NCBI GenBank assembly: GCA_009760885.1
Contig: CM019721.1
Span: forward strand, 23,143,990-23,207,989
Reading direction: 5' to 3'
Length of the DNA: 64,000 nucleotides
Source of the DNA: Achatina immaculata
Lineage: Eukaryota > Mollusca > Gastropoda > Stylommatophora > Achatinidae
The translations under genes were made by a program, and so were the position numbers. The notes beneath the pieces are model-generated. The model made no database searches and was not told where the DNA came from. It worked only from the letters and a program-made list of their open reading frames with translations. The stretch's first letter is position 1, and each line of letters opens with the position of its first letter. Shown here piece by piece: positions 10,776-21,959 of this stretch.

Positions 10776-11236
10776 TGGATTGAAGGAAAGAACCCCCCCC
10801 CCCCTTTCCCCCTAGTTTAAAATACACAAATACACATACATGTAACAATTTTACAACAGATCTACTAGTGAGATTTTCCCCCACTCAAAAAAAAAAAAAT
10901 CATCACAACCAGAAGATCTAGCAGACAAACAGAGCAAGCTCCGCCATAGCCAAGATGGCGCCTTATTTCTCTGGCTCTCATCGCGAGCACGGAAGAGTCT
11001 GGCAGATACGTCTTATCTCGACAAACTAGCGTAATTTATCACACTGAAAATGCCAGTTATCTGTCCCAGTGAATGAGGCCATGCTTGTTTCGCAATGAAG
11101 CGAGTAAGAGATTTTAAAATAGCCATTTTCTAAGCTTTCTATCTTTTACCAAGCACGCGTATGTGATTAGATCTTTTTTTTATGTCTTCCTATTTATGGT
11201 CCGGAAAAGAAGAAAAGCTTCTTTTTGCTATAGCAT
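10776..11236. other. No gene recognised
   Basis: Begins with a C run and an A run, then single-copy-looking sequence. I see nothing further. Confidence 0.4.
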
Positions 11237-11575
11237 AATAGATCTATTAGTGGAAGAAATAGCTTATTTTCTGTCGTGTGCTAGATCTATTGGTGGAAGA
11301 AATAGCTTATTTTCTGTCATATACTAGATCTATTGGTGGAAGAAACAGCTTATTTTCTGTCATATGCTAGATCTATTAGTGGAAGAAATATCTTATTTTC
11401 TGTCATATACTGGATCTATTAGTAGAAGAAATAGCTTATTTTCTATAATATACTAGATCTATTAGTGAATGAAATAACTTATATATTTTCTATAAAATAT
11501 TAAATCTAATAGTAAAATAAATAACCTATTTTCTATCATATACTAGTTCTGTAGATAGAAGAAATGGCATATTTT
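11237..11575. repeat. 43-bp minisatellite, about 8 copies
   Basis: The unit starts AGATCTATTAGTGGAAGAAA and ends near TCTGTCATATACT. Copies degrade towards the right edge. Confidence 0.9.
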
Positions 11576-11842
11576 CTGTTATTCATATGTTCATCACTAT
11601 TATGATGCACGCATTAAATGCTTCGTTTTAAGAGCCTGCTTACTGGTAACTGATCTTCATAGTGATGTGGGATGTCGAACCTTGGACCTGAATTTGTATA
11701 TCTATTCAGGATTTGTTGTAGCTGTTGTTATGTGGTTGTTATGCCACAATATCAGAATTATCTCACTACGGTGATCCTAGCTGGCAGATAGTAAGAGGCC
11801 CCCCCCCCCTTTTACGGTAGACCCAACAATCTGATCAAAAGC

Positions 11843-12062
11843 AAGGTAGATAGAGGTGTATGGTGCAGTTTTATAAAGTGAGGGAGGAAGTGAGCAAGGT
11901 GAGAAAAAAACGAATATAAAGTATGAGAATGTATAAATGAAAAACATACAACATCCGATATTTCGGCGTGAGCCTTATTCGAGGATACATGCAAAAACAA
12001 AATACAAACATATATAACTTATCTGAAGCGTCTTGCTCTCAGTAAAGCGGAAATGTGTGTGG
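11843..12062 (-). mobile_element. Penelope-like 3' UTR, left arm
   Basis: Minus strand carries TATCCTCGAATAAGGC, CACGCCGAAATATCGG, then TTGTATG and the CTTGCTCACTTCCTCCC block shared with 23060-23110. Confidence 0.5.
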
Positions 12063-12307
12063 AAGAAGAGGGAGGAGGAAAAAAAACCCACACACATTTC
12101 CGCTTTACTGAGAGCAAGACGCTTCAGATAAGTTATATATGTTTGTATTTTGTTTTTGCATGTATCCTCGAATAAGGCTCACGCCGAAATATCGGATGTT
12201 GTATGTTTTTCATTTATACATTCTCATACTTTATATTCGTTTTTTTCTCACCTTGCTCACTTCCTCCCTAAATTTGTAAAACTGCACCATACACCTCTAT
12301 CTACCTT
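11843..12307. repeat. Inverted repeat: two 220-bp arms, 25-bp spacer
   Basis: Arms 11843-12062 and 12088-12307 are reverse complements with only a few mismatches (AAATTTGT versus CACTTTAT is the main one). The spacer is the purine-rich 12063-12087. Each arm is the 3' end of a Penelope-like element, so this is a head-to-head pair. The word GATCAAAAGCAAG occurs just outside both arms (11833 and 12348) in the same orientation. Confidence 0.95.
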
Positions 12308-12350
12308 ATTTATATTAACCAGTTTTACTGCAGTCGCCATCCCCTTTGAT
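12088..12350 (+). mobile_element. Penelope-like 3' UTR, right arm
   Basis: Same sequence on the plus strand. It extends beyond the inverted repeat into ACCAGTTTTACTGCAGTCGC, which also follows the copy at 23150-23175. Short open frames across it have no domain. Confidence 0.5.
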
Positions 12351-12489
12351 CAAAAGCAAGTACTGCTACATACAGAGTATGCCAATACCTGGCCCCCTCC
12401 ATTATACGGGACATACGGTCATGGTACGGGTAGAGGTTTACGTAGTTTGACTATTAATTTTTACAAAAATTACTTTTTACAAGACGATT

Positions 12490-12664
12490 TTCAAACAAGT
12501 GCGAATAAGAAAGACAGGAGGATCAAGACGAAGATGGCTGCAAGACATCGTTGATGATCTGCGAATGGAGGCATCAGCAGCAGGCCATCTTGCTCACAAC
12601 CGAGAGGCCTACAGGAAAGCTGTTAGGGAGGCAAAGTTCCACAAGGGACATGCAAATGACTGAA
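12490..12664 (+). mobile_element. Non-LTR RT C-terminal end
   Basis: Encodes in one frame the GGSRRRWLQDIVDDLRMEA-type segment, then AGHLAHNREAYRKAVREAKF and KGHAND before a stop. This is the same C-terminus as at 52800-53030 and 55750-56010. There is no poly-ATTC tail in this copy. Confidence 0.7.
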
Positions 12665-12670
12665 TACTAG

Positions 12671-12805
12671 GTGGTAACTGTTGTAATACTTCAACAACTG
12701 TCTGCTGCTTTACTTCGTCTATCTGCTGCAATACTTCAACTATCTATTGTAATACTTCATCAACCTGTTGTAATACTTCATCTATCTTCTGTAATACTTC
12801 AACTG
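12671..12805. repeat. About 21-bp minisatellite, 6 degenerate copies
   Basis: The unit is close to TAATACTTCATCAACTGTCT with variable length. It directly follows the retroelement 3' end. Confidence 0.75.
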
Positions 12806-12899
12806 TCTACCTGTATACATTTTGCTGCATCACTATCTGTTTATCCTGACGAATGCTGCACAGGTGGGCGTGGACACATTCTTATCTCTAAGACAATAG

Positions 12900-13560
12900 A
12901 ATAAACCTATTTCTTTGAAGTCATTAATAATTTTAGATTTCTTATAATATTTCTCATCAGCTATCAAAAGTTAGTGGCTGTCTACTTGAGGACTTCACCT
13001 GCACATGACTTGTCCTCTACTGTGGTCTACTCGTGTACCTGTAAAATTTCTAAAGTTTATGACGTCATCAAATTTTGAACTAAATTCTAAACGAGTTATA
13101 ACGCGAAACTTCTTTCTCAGCATTTAAAAAAACAGTGATGGATTAGCCACCACATGGGCCCCAAAGATAATACATAATAAGGCCCCTAACCCCCTACAGA
13201 GCTATACCGTTCATCTCCTGATATAAAACTATTAAGATAATATACATTTGCGGTTCTCTTTTCCTTATCGAGGGCCCGCCTGTCCTATCGGGCCCCTAGG
13301 CGTTAGCCTGTTCAGCAAATGGATAATCCACCACTGCTTGAGAACATTGATATCTTGCTATATCAGTGATTTTTTTTCTCGGCCTCGAAGAGTTGTGAAC
13401 TTTTGTTATTTTCTCTTCCTGTCATTTTGAATGGGTAAAATGTTTATATGTAAATACTGCTGTTATGTTATATTATGTCAGGTTCATATGTACGTGTTGT
13501 CCACACGCCCCATCTTGTAGTCGCAGAACTGTTCGTACGTCTTTAAAGTTAAGTGCATTT
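12900..13560. other. No gene recognised
   Basis: AT-rich sequence with GGGCCCC words near 13150 and 13290. No coding or element signature is convincing. Confidence 0.4.
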
Positions 13561-13567
13561 TTACATG

Positions 13568-13576
13568 TGGAACTAT

Positions 13577-13614
<38 letters not shown>

Positions 13615-13747
13615 TTACTACTACTACTACTACTACTACTATTACTACTACTACTACTACTATTACTACTACTGCTACTACTGTTACTACTACTACTATT
13701 ACTACTACTACTACTATTATTACTACTACTACTATTACTACTACAAT

Positions 13748-13779
<32 letters not shown>

Positions 13780-13857
13780 TTACTAATAATACTACTACTT
13801 CTGCTTGAAGCTCACTGCTGTAGATAAAGTTCACCTTTATTGCTCTCTATTCCTAAT

Positions 13858-13916
<59 letters not shown>

Positions 13917-13918
13917 GT

Positions 13919-13959
<41 letters not shown>

Positions 13960-13972
13960 ATACTGCTGCTGC
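13568..13972. repeat. CTA trinucleotide arrays flanking a retroelement scrap
   Basis: CTA/TAC repeats occupy 13568-13800 and 13858-13972. The 57 bp between them (AAGCTCACTGCTGTAGATAA and on) is another copy of the reversed non-LTR 3' tip seen at 13985-14060. The GTA/CTA tract therefore looks like an expanded retroelement tail present twice. Confidence 0.85.
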
Positions 13973-13984
13973 TGCGGCTACTAC

Positions 13985-14090
13985 CAATACTTCCTCATCT
14001 TTCCGAGCCATTAAGGCTCACTGCTGCAGATAAAGTTCGCCTCTATTCCTCTCTCTTCCTAATCTTTTCTCACCAGCTTGTGAGTATATC
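13985..14090 (-). mobile_element. Non-LTR 3' tip (GAA-tail family)
   Basis: The reverse complement is the tip found at 1-85, including TAATGGCTCGGAAAGATGAG. It is preceded on the minus-strand tail side by the CTA array. Confidence 0.6.
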
Positions 14091-14451
14091 CTCCTCTTCC
14101 ATGCGGTCTCTCCATCCCTGTATTGTCCATATCCTGGAACGTGCATGCCACACTTTTGGGGCGGGGGGAGGGGAACCATAAAAATGTCAACAAGAAGGTA
14201 CTTGCAGAAGGTTGATCTGCTTGTGTGACCTCCAGCTGACTTCCATTCTTCTGTGGACCGGGTTCCATTACTGCCAACACTCTGGCTTCCTGATGTGACC
14301 TCTGTGACATTTGCTTTAATACCCGCCATAGATTTCTTCAGCTCTGTACTCTTGTACCAGGCCGGTGGTAATCACGGGAGGAAACGCCAAGCTTCAGGTG
14401 AGAATCTATAAGAAGGGTAAACGTTTTCTTTTAAACTATGCGTGGAGGGAA

Positions 14452-14542
14452 CGAAGAAGAAGAAGAAGAAGAAGAAGAAGGAAGAACAAGAAGAAGAACA
14501 AGAAGAAGAAGAAGAAGAAGAAGAAGAAGAAGAAGAAGAAGA
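14452..14542. repeat. GAA microsatellite
   Basis: About 30 GAA/GAAC units. Open frames through it encode only Arg, Lys or Glu runs. Confidence 0.95.
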
Positions 14543-14589
14543 ACTGTGGTTGAGAGATTACGCTGTTTCATTCTGAAGACTGTATTTAA

Positions 14590-15305
14590 GGCAGAAACAC
14601 AGTGTAAGAAAAACCTGGTGTAAGGAACACCAGTGTAAGAAACATCCAGTGTAAGAAACATCAAGTGTAAGAAATATTTAGTGTAAGAAACGTCAAGTGT
14701 AAGAAACACCCAGTGTAACGAACATCAAGTGTAAGAAACAACTAGTTTAAGAAACACCAAGTGTAAGAAACACTCAGTGTAAGAAACACCTAGTGTAAGA
14801 AACATCAAGTGTAAGAAACACCCAGTGTAAGAGACATCCAGTGTAAGAAACACCTGGTGTAAGAAACATCCTGTGTTAGAAACACATAGTGAAAGAAACA
14901 CCTTATAAGAAACATCCAGTGTAAGAAACATATAGTGTAAGAAACACCTGGTGTAAGAAACATCCAGTGTAAGAAACATCCAGTGTAAGAAACACCTAGT
15001 GTAAGAAACATCCAGTGTAAGAAACGCCAGGCGTAAGAAACATCCAGTGTAAGAAACATATAGTGTAAGAAACACCTGGTGTAAGAAACATCCAGTGCAA
15101 GAAACACCTGGTGTAAGAAACACATTGTGTAAGAAACATCCAGTGTACGAAACACATGGTGTAAGAAACATCCAGTGTAAGAAACACCCAGTGTAAGAAA
15201 CATCCAGTGTAAGAAACGCCAGGCGTAAGAAACATCCAGTGTAAGAAACGCCAGGCGTAAGAAACATCCAGTGTAAGAAACACCTGGTGTAAGAAACATC
15301 CTGTT
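14590..15305. repeat. 16-bp minisatellite, about 45 copies
   Basis: The unit is AGTGTAAGAAACATCC with frequent AAACACC and AAACGCCAGGCG variants. Variants recur in a 48-bp (three-unit) pattern, so the minus-strand frames look like 16-residue repeats. Confidence 0.95.
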
Positions 15306-15384
15306 GTAGCCAACCTTCCATAGGTAAACTTACACCACATGATGATGGTAGCCATTGCATAACATCCCTTGCAAGTATCACGGT

Positions 15385-16300
15385 CTCAGTGCTGTTGGTG
15401 GAAACATAACAGAAAATGATAAGATAGTTTATAGCGTGTTGGTGGAAACATAACAGCCCAGGATCAGATAGTTTAGAGCGTGTTGGTGGAAACATAACAG
15501 CCAAGGATCAGATAGTTTAGAGCGTGTTAGTGGAAACATAACAGCCAAGGATAAGATAGTTTAGAGCGTGTTGGTGGAAATATAGCAGCAGAGGATACGA
15601 TAGTTTAGAGCGTGTTGGTGGAAACATAACAGCATATGATAAGATAGTTTAGAGCGTGTTGGTGGAAACATAACAGCATATGATAAGATAGTTTATAGTG
15701 TGCTGGTGGAAACATAACAACCAAGGATAAGATAGTTTAGAGCGTGTTGGTGGAAACATAACAGCATATGATAAGATAGTTTAGAGCGTATTGGTGGAAA
15801 CATAACAGCATATGATAAGATAGTTTATAGCCTGTTGGTGGAAACATAACAACTAAGGATAAGATAGTTTAGAGCGTGTTGGTGGAAACATAACAACCAA
15901 GGATAAGATAGTTTAGAGCGTGTTGGTGGAAACACAGCAACCAAGGATAAGATAGTTTAGAGCGTGTTGGTGGAAACATAACAACCAAGGATAAGATAGT
16001 TTAGAGCGTGTTGGTGGAAACATAACAACCAAGGATAAGATAGTTTAGAGCGTGTTGGTGGAAACATAACAGCAGAGGATAAGATAGTTTAGAGCGTGTT
16101 GGTGGAACTATAACAGCCAAGGATAAGATAGTTTAGAGCGTGTTGGTGGAAATATAACAGCAGAGGATAAGATAGTTTAGAGTGTGTTGATGGAAATATA
16201 ACAACCAAGGATAAGATAGTTTAGAGCGTGTTGGTGGAAACATAAGAGGCTAAGATAGTTTAGAGCGTGTTGGTGGAAACATAACAGCAGAGAATAAGAT
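15385..16300. repeat. 44-bp minisatellite, about 21 copies
   Basis: The unit starts GCGTGTTGGTGGAAACATAA and ends GATAGTTTAGA. Variants AGCATATG, AACCAAGG and AGCAGAGG alternate in blocks, which indicates higher-order duplication. It starts only about 80 bp after the 16-bp array. Confidence 0.95.
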
Positions 16301-16764
16301 GGATGAAGAGAATGAAGATAATGTGGAGGTTCTAAACAGGCCAGTTCTAGCAGAACATGAAAAAAAAAAGTGTGAAAGACTACGTAGAAAGAGATTCCTT
16401 TCTTTTCGCCTTTTTCTTGTGTACGCGGTTCAAAAGCCGTACCATACCTGTACATGTGTGTACTCCGAACATGTACACAGACAAGTGGAAGTTTGGTCGA
16501 CGTGAAAGAGCGGGGGAGGTGGGGTTATGCTGGAGTGACAGGCCCTGATAAAATTGCTTACCTGCTAGAAATTCGGGTTGGGAGACACGTCTGTGTCAGT
16601 ACAAGGTTGCCAAAGCTCGCAGGAGGTTGGGGCGGGGGTGGGGGGAGGAGTAAAGGTAATTAAGTTTAGTTCTACGTTGGTGCTGAAAGCAGACTGAAAG
16701 GATCAAAAGAAAACAGGAAGAAAAATTAAAGATTCTGCAGGATCTTTTCTATTTCTGATTAATG

Positions 16765-16900
16765 TAGTGTCTGTTTAACAATCTCCCTGTTATATTAATC
16801 AGAGTATGATAACTTTAGCAAGCTGCCTGCTATATTAATCAGAGTATGATAACTTTAACAACCTGCCTGTTATATTAATCAGTGTGTGATAACTTTCATC
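16765..16900. repeat. 40-bp minisatellite, 3 copies
   Basis: The unit starts TTATATTAATCAGAGTATGA and ends near ACAACCTGCCTG. Confidence 0.85.
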
Positions 16901-16904
16901 CTCC

Positions 16905-17075
16905 GAGCTGCTTCCCATGTAGGATAGACGTCGACAGACCGTCAACTAGCCTTAGATTGTCCACTATTTTCTCTTTTGGTCTTCTCCTGCCTCTCTTACC
17001 ATTTATCTTTCTTGTTGCTGTAGTGCTTTTAAATCCATACCTTCTCATTATACGCCCAGAGAATGTTGATTGTTG
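16905..17075 (-). mobile_element. Non-LTR RT C-terminal fragment
   Basis: The minus strand reads GRIMRRYGFKSTTATRKING, then KRGRRRPKEKIVDNLRL without a stop. This is the zinc-knuckle-distal, Arg-rich end typical of RTE/Jockey-like reverse transcriptases (HIMRR..G..GKRGRGRP..K..DNL). Confidence 0.65.
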
Positions 17076-17099
17076 TTTTGTTTTTGTTTTTTAATGCAC

Positions 17100-17640
17100 T
17101 GAATTACATTCCTTTCTTCGTGTGGATTTGTTTAGTATTTAAAACCAAATAAATAAATAAATAAATGGAGGCTTAAACGTTACAGTTAATACAAGTTTTA
17201 ACTGATAAGTGATGTCTGCTAACTGTGCTTGTTTTCATCTCTCATTGTTCTATGTCTTCCATTTTCTTAGTAGCAACAATATTTTTCATTGTTTGGTTAT
17301 GGGATTTTACCTTTGGCGTAGATTCAGCCGTTTGTAGGATGAACGATAACAGATGAAAAGAAGCTAATGGTTATAGCGCGTTTGTTTTATTTTATTTTCC
17401 TCTCATTTATTATTAATATCTCTTCGTTTTCCTCTTCTTCTGCATTCAGTTTTATATCACCAGCCATCTAGACGAGGATATGGGTTGTCTTTATGAATCC
17501 CACCTTCAGCAGGAGTTCTTCATAAGTGCCCTTGACCTTTTCCTTGGGCCAAGTAGACTCTTAGATCTCTGTACAGATGGTAGGGTGGAGGGGGGAGGGA
17601 GTCTGGAGGCCATTCTGATATGTGAAGAGTGAGCTTTGGC
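17100..17640. other. No gene recognised
   Basis: A short AAAT repeat near 17150-17165, otherwise featureless. Purine-rich G tracts lie near 17585-17610. Confidence 0.4.
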
Positions 17641-17649
17641 AACCTTCAG

Positions 17650-18578
17650 TTTGTGTAGATGGACTTGTAGTCTGTAGTAGATGGGCTTGTAGTCTGTAGT
17701 AGATGGACTTGTAGTCTGTAGTAGATGGGCTTGTAGTCTGTAGTAGATGGGCTTGTAGTATGTAGTAGATGGACTTGTAGTATGTAGTAGATGGGCTTGT
17801 AGTCTGTAGTAGATGGGCTTGTAGTTTACAGTAGTTGGGCTTGTAATCTATAGTAGTTGGGCTTGTAGTCTATATTATATGGGTTTGTAGTCTATATTAG
17901 ATGGATTTGTAGTCTGTAGTAGATGGGCTTGTACTCTGTAATAGATGGGCTTGTAGTCTATAGTAGATAGGCTTGTAGTCTATAGTAGATAGGCTTGTAC
18001 TCTGTAATAGATGGGGTTGTAGTCTATAGAAGATGAGCTTGTAGTCTATAGTAGATGAGCTTGTAGTTTATAGTAGATGGGCTTGTAGTCTATAGTAGAT
18101 GAGCCTGCAGTTTGTAGTGGATGGGCTTGTAGTCTATAGTAGATGGGCTTGTACTCTGTAATAGATGGGGTTGTAGTCTATAGAAGATGAGCTTGTAGTC
18201 TATAGTAGATGAGCCTGTAGTCTATAGTAGATGGGCTTGTAGTCTATAGTAGATGGGCCTGCAGTCTGTAGTGGATGGGCTTGTAGTCTATAGTAGATGG
18301 GCTTGTACTCTGTAATAGATGGGCTTGTAGTCTATAGTAGATGAGTTTGTAGTCTATAGTAGATGGAGTCTATAGTAGATGGGCTTGGAGTCTATAGTAG
18401 ATGGGCTTGGAGTCTATAGTAGATGGGCTTGTAGTCTATAGTAGATGGGCTTTTACTCTGTAATAGATGGGCTTGTAGTCTATAGTAGATGAGCCTGTAG
18501 TCTATAGTAGATGGGCTTGTAGTCTGTAGTGGATGGGCTTGTAGTCTATAGTAAATGGGCTTGTAGTTTGTAGTGCCC
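17650..18578. repeat. 22-bp minisatellite, about 42 copies
   Basis: The unit is GTAGATGGGCTTGTAGTCTA plus TA. Variants with AGATGAGC and CTTGTACTCTGTAAT repeat at multi-unit spacing. Confidence 0.95.
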
Positions 18579-18794
18579 TGCTCCACACTTGAACATTGTG
18601 GTTTGTTGCATTTTGTTTAACTTAAAAAAAATTGTTGTCATTGGGGGTTTGAAGTTGGGGGGGTGGGGGGTGGGGTGGAAATACCTGCTGTACCACTTCT
18701 TGTAAAGCTGGACCTATACATCGATATGTCACAGATCATCCACATCAACTTCAGTCTCTCACAAATCATAAAGTGGTAACTATAGAGCCTTTTG

Positions 18795-19045
18795 TAAATC
18801 ACAGTGATGATCAGTATCAACTTTTCATAAATCGCACTGATGAACAATATCAACTTTTCATAAATCGCACTGATGAACAATATCAACTTTTCATAAATCG
18901 CACTGATGAACAATATCAACTTTTCATAAATCGCACTGATGAACAATATCAACTCTTCGTAAAACGCACTGATGAACAATATCACCTTTTCATAAATCGC
19001 ACTGATGAACAATATCAACTTTTGGTAAACCTGTCTGACAAACAT
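18795..19045. repeat. 33-bp minisatellite, about 7-8 copies
   Basis: The unit starts AATCGCACTGATGAACAATA. The 11-residue plus-strand unit DEQYQLFINRT and an open minus-strand frame both result from the period being a multiple of three. Confidence 0.9.
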
Positions 19046-19099
19046 CAGGTAACTCCATCCCACACGAAAAAAAAAAAAACGAACTCTGGGTCACTCAAA

Positions 19100-19880
19100 C
19101 CTTGATCCACACCTTGTCGAGGTTTGTCTACCTGGATGAGGTTATGTTCCAGTTAATAATTTGCTCTACCTGTCTACGTATCAACCTGCACGCGAACATT
19201 TTGTTGCACTTGGAAAGAAAGTCGGTCACCTTTTTGTTCCAGCCATTTTTTTTTCGTCTTTTCTCTCTCCTTAACCAGATGAATGACCTTGCCAATCTCA
19301 CTTTTCTTCTTCCTTTGTTATCAGCAGCTTCGGATGATCTGAAGAGTTTCATCAATGATGACGGTGAATGAGGACGAGGAGATCGAAATCCGAGGAGAAA
19401 TGTTGAACTAGAAACACAAATCGAAATTCTTTCGGGAACTTAATGAGAATATAGAAGTTACAGATTACGAGAACCACTGGAAAACTATAGGTAAAAAGAA
19501 AGAAGGAAAGAAAGACACTAGTGGAATAATGGACAGGTCTTAGCTAATGGCACTGGAAGAAATTCTTATCACTGAGGGAATAAAAGTGACGTAGAATACC
19601 CAGAACGGAGAAGTATGGCCGCCAACACTTACTGGAAAAGGATCTAATTTTTAAATTGAGAAAAATCATGATGATGATGACATTGATTTCGGAATGTTTA
19701 CAAAACAAACCTCAGAGTAAGATTCACTTCTAAACTTATTAATCTGCTCTACCCTTTTTTCGAGATTCATTGAGCAATAAAGGAAACCACTGCAGCTACA
19801 TCCCGGGATCAATATGATCCCTTACTTTGACGTGGTCACGTAGGTCTAAACTGCTCGGAGCTTCGGGTTAGTGGCTCCAC
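19100..19880. other. No gene recognised
   Basis: The overlapping open frames at 19102-19371 (plus) and 19128-19355 (minus) carry no domain I know. The plus-strand text around 19400-19640 is A-rich and could be old retroelement sequence, but I cannot support that. Confidence 0.35.
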
Positions 19881-19884
19881 AGAG

Positions 19885-20255
19885 ATAGTGTCAGGATCCT
19901 TCATCTAAGCAGGTGGTGCAGATACTGTCAGGATCATTCATCTAAGCAGGTGATGAAGATACTGTAAGGATCTCTAAAACCAAGTAGCCAGGGCAGATAT
20001 AGACAGGATCTGTCATGCAAATAGTCAGTGCAGATATAGACAGGGTCTGTCATCCAAATACCCAGGGCAGATATAGACAGGGTCTGTCATCCAAATACCC
20101 AGGGCAGATATAGACAAGATCTGTCATCAAAGTAGTCAGGGCAGATATAGACAAGATCTGTCATCCAAGTAGTCAGGGCAGATATAGACAAGATCTGTCA
20201 TCCAAGTAGTCAGGGCAGATATAGACAAGATCTGTCATCCAAGTAGCCAGTCTTG
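19885..20255. repeat. 37-bp minisatellite, about 10 copies
   Basis: The later units read GCAGATATAGACAAGATCTG then TCATCCAAGTA. The first three units are a diverged subfamily with AGGATC and CATCTAAGCAGG. Confidence 0.9.
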
Positions 20256-20284
20256 AGTGTCAAAGACTTTATGTACTTTCTTTT

Positions 20285-20530
20285 TATCAGTCAGTCATTT
20301 GTATGTCCCTTGAGGAACTTTCCCTCCCTAACAGCTCTCCTGTAGGTCTGTCGGTTGTAAGCAAGATGCCCTGCTGGTGATGCATCCATTTGCAGATTAT
20401 CAACGAAGTCTTGCAGCCATCTTCGTTTTGGTCTTCCTCTCTTTCTGTTTCCCATTATGTACCCCTCAAAGACTTGTCTTCTCTAAATCCTCATGATATA
20501 TGTCCAAAATATTTTAGTCATTCCCACACT
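20285..20530 (-). mobile_element. Non-LTR RT C-terminal fragment
   Basis: Reverse complement of the 55750-56010 family end (CATTTGTATGTCCCTTGAGG, CCTGTAGGTCTGTCGGTTGT and the Lys/Arg-rich segment at 20430-20470). Frames are broken. Confidence 0.7.
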
Positions 20531-21000
20531 CCTACATATAAAGCTTACATTCGTACATATGAATAAATACATATACATGAATATATAAATGCATATAAAC
20601 AATCACATACGAGTAAAATCCATACATACAAAAACATTCAATTGTACTTATAAAACCCACACTCATTTATGCATACACATATGTACTAGACAGCACCGCA
20701 CAAACTCTTAAGAAAAGCAGTGACATGTTACAAGCAAAGCGTCGTTAATAATACATAATGACACCAGCGCCATATCACGAATGTAATATTTCTGTAAATG
20801 TCAGCAGACTTTAAAAAATGGCCATTGATGGCGTCGGAGCATTGTTGGCAACCATTCGAGCAGCAACTCTGAGAGGCTCAGCTCGCCCACGATGATATCG
20901 CGGCCAGACGAGTCTAAATGTCTGTCACTGAAAAGCCGTATAATTACAAGATACATTTTATTATCCTTAAATCCACAGTTTGTGTCGCACTAACCGAGAA
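20531..21000. other. No gene recognised
   Basis: AT-rich sequence with an ACATA-rich tract near 20545-20690. I see nothing else. Confidence 0.4.
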
Positions 21001-21179
21001 AGCATGCAGAGAAAATTCTACGTTCTAGTTCCTAAAATAAGGCAATTTTATGAGGCGTGGAATTGTTTTTATTTATAGTACATCTCACATTACGTCATTT
21101 CTAATTTTAGCACGTGTTTATCACGTACAGTTAGCTTTGATCATTTATGGCATACATGGATGGGTTGTCTTATTCATGC

Positions 21180-21430
21180 AAGAATCTCTTCTTACATTTT
21201 ACATTTGGATCCTTCCCGTGCCGTTAAACTTCACACAGGGCTCGCATGGTAGTTTTTCTGTTTTCGGTGAGTTTTTCAACCTTGTCAAGGGATTTTATGC
21301 CTCTTCATAAATGTCCTCTTAAGAGTTTTACGTGGTCGACCTCTTTTTCTTTGTCCTGTTGATAGCTTGTTTTTGGGATTTTCTGATAGTTTCTTCTTTC
21401 TGCCCATATATGTTCATCTCCTTCTTTTTT
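21180..21430 (-). repeat. Dispersed repeat with CTTGA..GGTTGAAA box, copy 1
   Basis: Shares blocks GCTCGCATGGTAGTT, a CTTGTCAAGGGA box and a TTTTTC/TTTGTCCTGTTG block with 41310-41560. It also matches 54003-54160 in reverse. The family is not identified. Confidence 0.55.
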
Positions 21431-21959
21431 TTTTTTAATCACTGAAGAGACAGGCTGTTCTGTGCTCATCTTCCTTATCTCTGCGTTGGCCTTGAATTCG
21501 TTTCACTGCATACAGAGTATTTTCCAGTGTATCTGTTTTCTGTGTCTTTAGCTGTTTTCCAGCTTTCTCATGCATAAATGAGGGTGAATATTACATTTGA
21601 ATTGAATAATCTTAACTTGGTTTTCATGCTTATAACTTTTTATTGCCATATATTCTCAAGATTTTTAAAGGTCAATGTTGCATGTGCAATTCTAACTTCT
21701 TTTCTGGTGTCACCACCATGACCACTCAGAACTCGACGCCAGTGTGTCTCACATTGTCGCAGACCATGGTTTTCAACATTGCCCTAGAGCTTCTTCTGTG
21801 GCGAACTAGGGTCTTTGCCTGAGTAGGCTGAGTAGCCTGCATAACTGCAGGATATGACGTACCTGCCACAAGCACATATGTTTGATGAGCCGAACGGTAT
21901 GTTATTATAACACAAACATTGCTGGCGAGATTCTTCGGCTGCCGCGCGTGGAGTGAAAC

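Noticed and set aside
14725..15504. 259-codon minus-strand frame with Cys/Phe/Leu repeats resembling a secreted repeat protein
   Set aside because: It follows the 16-bp array exactly and exists in three frames; no signal peptide or conserved domain.
17650..18578. CRISPR-like regular repeats
   Set aside because: Units are contiguous with no unique spacers, and the DNA is clearly eukaryotic. The same holds for the other arrays.
19102..19371. Overlapping sense and antisense frames after a 33-bp array
   Set aside because: No conserved domain, no splice signals matching a gene model, and short length.
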